Source: DRYM01 sp964526225 (GTDB taxonomy: Archaea; Thermoproteota; Thermoprotei_A; EX4484-217-1). From it: a stretch of 34,140 nt of DNA. Below the pieces are notes generated by a model. It ran no database searches, was not told where the DNA came from, and saw nothing but the letters and a program-made list of their open reading frames with translations. The stretch covers positions 1 through 34,140 of the forward strand of contig CAZGLL010000016.1 of assembly GCA_964526225.1 (NCBI GenBank). Direction: 5' to 3'. The number at the start of each line of letters is the position of its first letter. Positions within the stretch are counted from its first letter, which is position 1. A program made the position numbers and the translations under genes. Positions 31,746 through 34,140 of the stretch are shown piece after piece.

Positions 31746-32858
31746 TTACTCATACCTTAATGCTTCAGCTGGGGACAGCTTACAGGCTCTATATGCTGGA
31801 TATAGTCCTCCAATAAGGCCTACAGTAAACGCTACGATGAAGGAGTTTACGAAAATATCCGCTGTCCACATGGGCTCAAAGAACCCTCCGATTATAGGAG
31901 ATAGCATTAGTAGTTTTATAGCGATAAAACCTAGTAGAGTGCCTAGCAGAATGGAGAAGAGGCATAGTACGATGGACTCTCCTAGGATCATTACTAATAC
32001 TCTTCTCCTCTTCCACCCAAGCGCTCTTAAAACACCTATTTCCCGTGTTCGCTCATAAACAGACATCATCATCGTGTTCATTACGCCAAGACCGCCAATT
32101 AGAATAGCTAGAAGCGATACACCTTGGCTAAGCGAACCCATTATTTCCAAGCTCCTATCAACCTCGCTAAACTCAGCCACAGATTTTACAGTAACCAAAT
32201 CCGGGAACATTTCTTCAATAAGCCAACAAGCATCTTCTATATCCGTACCCTCCTCCAAATCAACATAAATCATCATCACATAGCCTTCAAGCTTCATCAT
32301 ATCCTGAAGTTTCCTTAAAGGGATAACAGCTCCTTTGTCAAAATACGGATTCCCCGTTTCAAAAATGCCAGTCACCGTAAATTCTTCTTCACCCAAACTT
32401 AGCCTTTCTCCCGCTTCAACGTCTAATTCCTTTGCAGCTATCTCTCCCACAATAACCTCATCTTCTTCTTGAGAGAACGCTGTTCCACTCACAATATTTA
32501 TGCCAACCAAAGGTAGGTCTTCTTCCTCTATACCTAATACGAGAAAGTAAGGTCTATCTTTTAGAGAAACAAGCCCAATAGCAATACCCGCCGCCTTCTT
32601 AACGAACTCCAATTCTTCTATCTCATCCACAATATCCTCATCAATTTTACTAAATGTAAGGTCAGAAATTCCCCTCTCAATTATGGAGAAATCCGCCTTA
32701 CCCGACTTAAGCATTCTCTCCACAGTAAACACTGCACCACCCACAATAGCACCTAAGGAAATTATAGTTGCTATTCCAATAGAAATACCAAGAATCGTAA
32801 TGAAGCTTCTAACCCTACGTCTAAAAATGTTCTTTAAAATCAACGTTGCGAAACGCAT
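31746..32858 (-). CDS. ABC transporter permease, MacB/FtsX family
   Basis: 370 residues. N-terminal membrane helix (about 17-42) after the amphipathic KNIFRRRVRSF, a large extracellular MacB_PCD-type domain (~45-240; FVKKAAGIAIGLVSLKDRPY, VSGTAFSQEEDEVIVGE), then three C-terminal helices with the FtsX signature (GGLGVMNTMMMSVYERTREIG split around ~255-275; LRALGWKRRRV; GLIGGLYPAYRACKLSPAEALRYE at the end). Domain order and length match MacB-like permeases. Co-transcribed with the ATPase. Upstream DNA carries two ACCATG-type words also found at the 30138 promoter. Confidence 0.92.
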   Translation of the reverse strand: MRFATLILKNIFRRRVRSFITILGISIGIATIISLGAIVGGAVFTVERMLKSGKADFSIIERGISDLTFSKIDEDIVDEIEELEFVKKAAGIAIGLVSLKDRPYFLVLGIEEEDLPLVGINIVSGTAFSQEEDEVIVGEIAAKELDVEAGERLSLGEEEFTVTGIFETGNPYFDKGAVIPLRKLQDMMKLEGYVMMIYVDLEEGTDIEDACWLIEEMFPDLVTVKSVAEFSEVDRSLEIMGSLSQGVSLLAILIGGLGVMNTMMMSVYERTREIGVLRALGWKRRRVLVMILGESIVLCLFSILLGTLLGFIAIKLLMLSPIIGGFFEPMWTADIFVNSFIVAFTVGLIGGLYPAYRACKLSPAEALRYE

Positions 32859-32960
32859 TCTCCTACCTAATTAGACTATTCTAATAAAATTAGACTAACA
32901 AAATTATTTAAGTTTGACCATGCGGAATAATACATAAAGAAAACTCACTTGTACCATGTA
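32859..32960 (-). promoter_or_regulatory. Upstream region of the ABC operon with ACCATG words
   Basis: ACCATGCGG at 32917-32925 and GTACCATG at 32951-32958 (plus-strand reading), in very AT-rich DNA that should hold the operon promoter. Same words as at 30160-30170 and 30114-30121. Confidence 0.4.
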
Positions 32961-33045
32961 ATTCTCTAAGACATAGTTGATTATAGAAAGAAACACCTTA
33001 TTTCGATATGGTCTGCTTAGTGTTGTGATTGCGTTGCTTTCTGTT

Positions 33046-33699
33046 TCAGAGTTCTTTAAGCATTTTTACTATGTAGTCAAATGCTTTTTCGATGTTTTCT
33101 TTGCTTGAACCGCTTATTATCTCTAATATTTTCTCCCTGTTTACCAGGTCTTTTGCTTCCTTTAGAACGTTCAATTTTTCGGGTTTTAACTTGTTTTCTA
33201 GGATCATTAGCTCTAGGGCGTGGTTTTCTATTGTATGCTTCTTAAATGGGTAGTTTTCAACACCGCTTACCGCTACGATTAGGGCTATTGTTTTCTCGTT
33301 GATCCTTAAGTTTGTTTTAAAAACTTGTCTACTGCCCCCTAGAGGTGTGGGTTTTTCAACGTTAATGTTTTTAGCCCTTAAACTATCAATGACGCTGTTT
33401 ACTCTCTCATAGTATGTTTGTTTTTCGGAATCTACGAGAACCCCTATGCTTCTAATTTTCCGGGCAATTTTAGCTAAGGCAGCTATTGCCTGAACTATTC
33501 TTGGAACAACCCTTATTCCTTCGCAATCAGCTAAGCCGACGTTTAAGTCAACTTTGAAACCTAGCTTTTCAACCACATGTTTAACTGTTTCAACCTCTGT
33601 TTTTCCTTCACATAAAACTATAGAGTCTAGCTTAGCTAGTTTATCGAAAACCATTATGTAAAATGATTCTTCAAGAGGCTTCAGCTGAATCAAAGGCAT
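33046..33699 (-). CDS. TOPRIM-domain protein, DUF3226-like
   Basis: 217 residues from ATG 33699. TOPRIM core: IVLCEGKTEVETVKHVV with catalytic E31 and E35, ADCEGIRVVPRIVQ, and IGVLVDSEKQTYYER with D90 and E92 in place of the usual DxD. The C-terminal part (ENYPFKKHTIENHALELMI) fits archaeal TOPRIM proteins of the DUF3226 type that accompany AAA ATPases. TOPRIM domains cut or re-join DNA using metal ions. The gene starts 20 bases after the stop of an OLD-like ATPase on the same strand; together they look like a two-polypeptide OLD nuclease. Confidence 0.8.
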   Translation of the reverse strand: MPLIQLKPLEESFYIMVFDKLAKLDSIVLCEGKTEVETVKHVVEKLGFKVDLNVGLADCEGIRVVPRIVQAIAALAKIARKIRSIGVLVDSEKQTYYERVNSVIDSLRAKNINVEKPTPLGGSRQVFKTNLRINEKTIALIVAVSGVENYPFKKHTIENHALELMILENKLKPEKLNVLKEAKDLVNREKILEIISGSSKENIEKAFDYIVKMLKEL

Positions 33700-33719
33700 A
33701 GTTTAAAACACCTTATACG

Positions 33720-34140
33720 CTAAACTTTATGGAGAAATCTTGGATCTAAACCTAGACTTAAAAGAACTTCGGTATCTTCTTTCTCCAAAACCCTAACATC
33801 AACTATTCCATCGCTGCTTCTGTCTACGAAAAACACTTTACATTCAAACCCCATGTTCTCACATAGCTTACTAACTATCCTTATGAGTTCAAGACTGTGT
33901 GTTGAAATAAACAATTGCAACATTTTCTCCTTAGCTATTTCCAAAACAAACCTCATAAGTGAAGCTAAACCGCCCGGATGCTGATGAACCTCTGGGTCCT
34001 CGATAAGAACAGCTGTTTTCTCCAGTGGAAGCATAGCTGCGGAAATTAGAATAGCGTTTTTAACGCCATCACCTAAATCATCAATCCTAACAGTTGTTTT
34101 AGTTAGCTGCAGTGCGAGAACATTAGCGCCACCTAATGGC
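33720..34140 (-). CDS. OLD/AAA_15-like ABC-type ATPase (5' end outside window)
   Basis: The frame enters from the right edge and ends at 33720. Visible motifs: signature-like LGDGVKN near 34055-34075, Walker B AVLIEDPEVHQHPGG (at ~34000), and the H-loop LFISTHSLELI. This is the C-terminal part of an ABC-type ATPase of the OLD/RecF-like AAA_15/AAA_21 group; the Walker A lies beyond the window. No TOPRIM follows in the same chain; it is supplied by the separate downstream gene (33046-33699). Such pairs occur in phage-exclusion systems, but archaeal members are largely untested. Confidence 0.85.
   Translation of the reverse strand, partial: PLGGANVLALQLTKTTVRIDDLGDGVKNAILISAAMLPLEKTAVLIEDPEVHQHPGGLASLMRFVLEIAKEKMLQLFISTHSLELIRIVSKLCENMGFECKVFFVDRSSDGIVDVRVLEKEDTEVLLSLGLDPRFLHKV

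Noticed and set aside
1..34140. CRISPR array, rRNA or tRNA genes
   Set aside because: No regularly spaced 24-37 base repeats and no cloverleaf or rRNA-like stretch was seen on reading both strands, although a covariance-model search could not be run.

Overview
The window looks archaeal, most likely a hyperthermophilic Thermoproteota (crenarchaeote). Support: AT-rich DNA full of AGA/AGG and ATA codons, ATG/GTG/TTG starts with Shine-Dalgarno sites such as AGGAGGTG and AAGGTGAT, TATA boxes about 25 bases ahead of apparently leaderless genes, and family members typical of archaea (Cdc48/VAT N-domain, NurA, PIN, archaeal B-box/AN1-type zinc finger, an IS607-type remnant). No rRNA, tRNA, CRISPR array or housekeeping operon was seen. 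The exact lineage cannot be read from this sequence.

The window is an accessory, defence-like island dominated by nuclease folds from unrelated superfamilies. Left part (1-5.9 kb): an EVE-McrB-type AAA+ protein running off the left edge, a 47-residue basic protein, a small PD-(D/E)XK nuclease next to a winged-helix/PLD-nuclease-like protein, a polytopic membrane protein, a membrane-anchored HEPN/zinc-ribbon protein, and a membrane-anchored Holliday-resolvase-like nuclease cut in two frames. Middle (5.9-18.3 kb): a large helical protein pair joined by a frame change, a C2H2 zinc-finger protein, short unknown genes, three PD-(D/E)XK-like proteins (one carrying a free-standing Cdc48 N-domain), a GIY-YIG nuclease gene broken by one TAA, a second PLD-type nuclease, a B-box zinc-finger/PD-(D/E)XK fusion, and a two-gene operon of an unknown protein and a PD-(D/E)XK nuclease.

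Right-centre (18.5-30.9 kb): HTH remnant, SF2 DEVH helicase, a frameshifted YwgA/Panacea-like gene, a C-terminally truncated NurA, an unknown 216-residue protein, a Vsr-like nuclease with a strong hairpin ahead of it, a PD-(D/E)XK + PIN pair, a decayed IS607 element, a three-gene HTH regulator / unknown / HExxH peptidase operon with a palindromic operator, a frameshifted RelE toxin and small membrane proteins. Right end (31-34.1 kb): a MacB-type ABC ATPase and permease, and a TOPRIM protein next to an OLD-like ATPase that runs off the edge.

Two window-wide patterns stand out. First, at least eight apparent genes are split by one-base frame changes, five of them repaired by adding one base to a homopolymer run; this is either real decay, programmed shifting, or uncorrected sequence error. 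Second, many genes on both strands drift from G/T-rich codons at the 5' end to A/C-rich codons at the 3' end.
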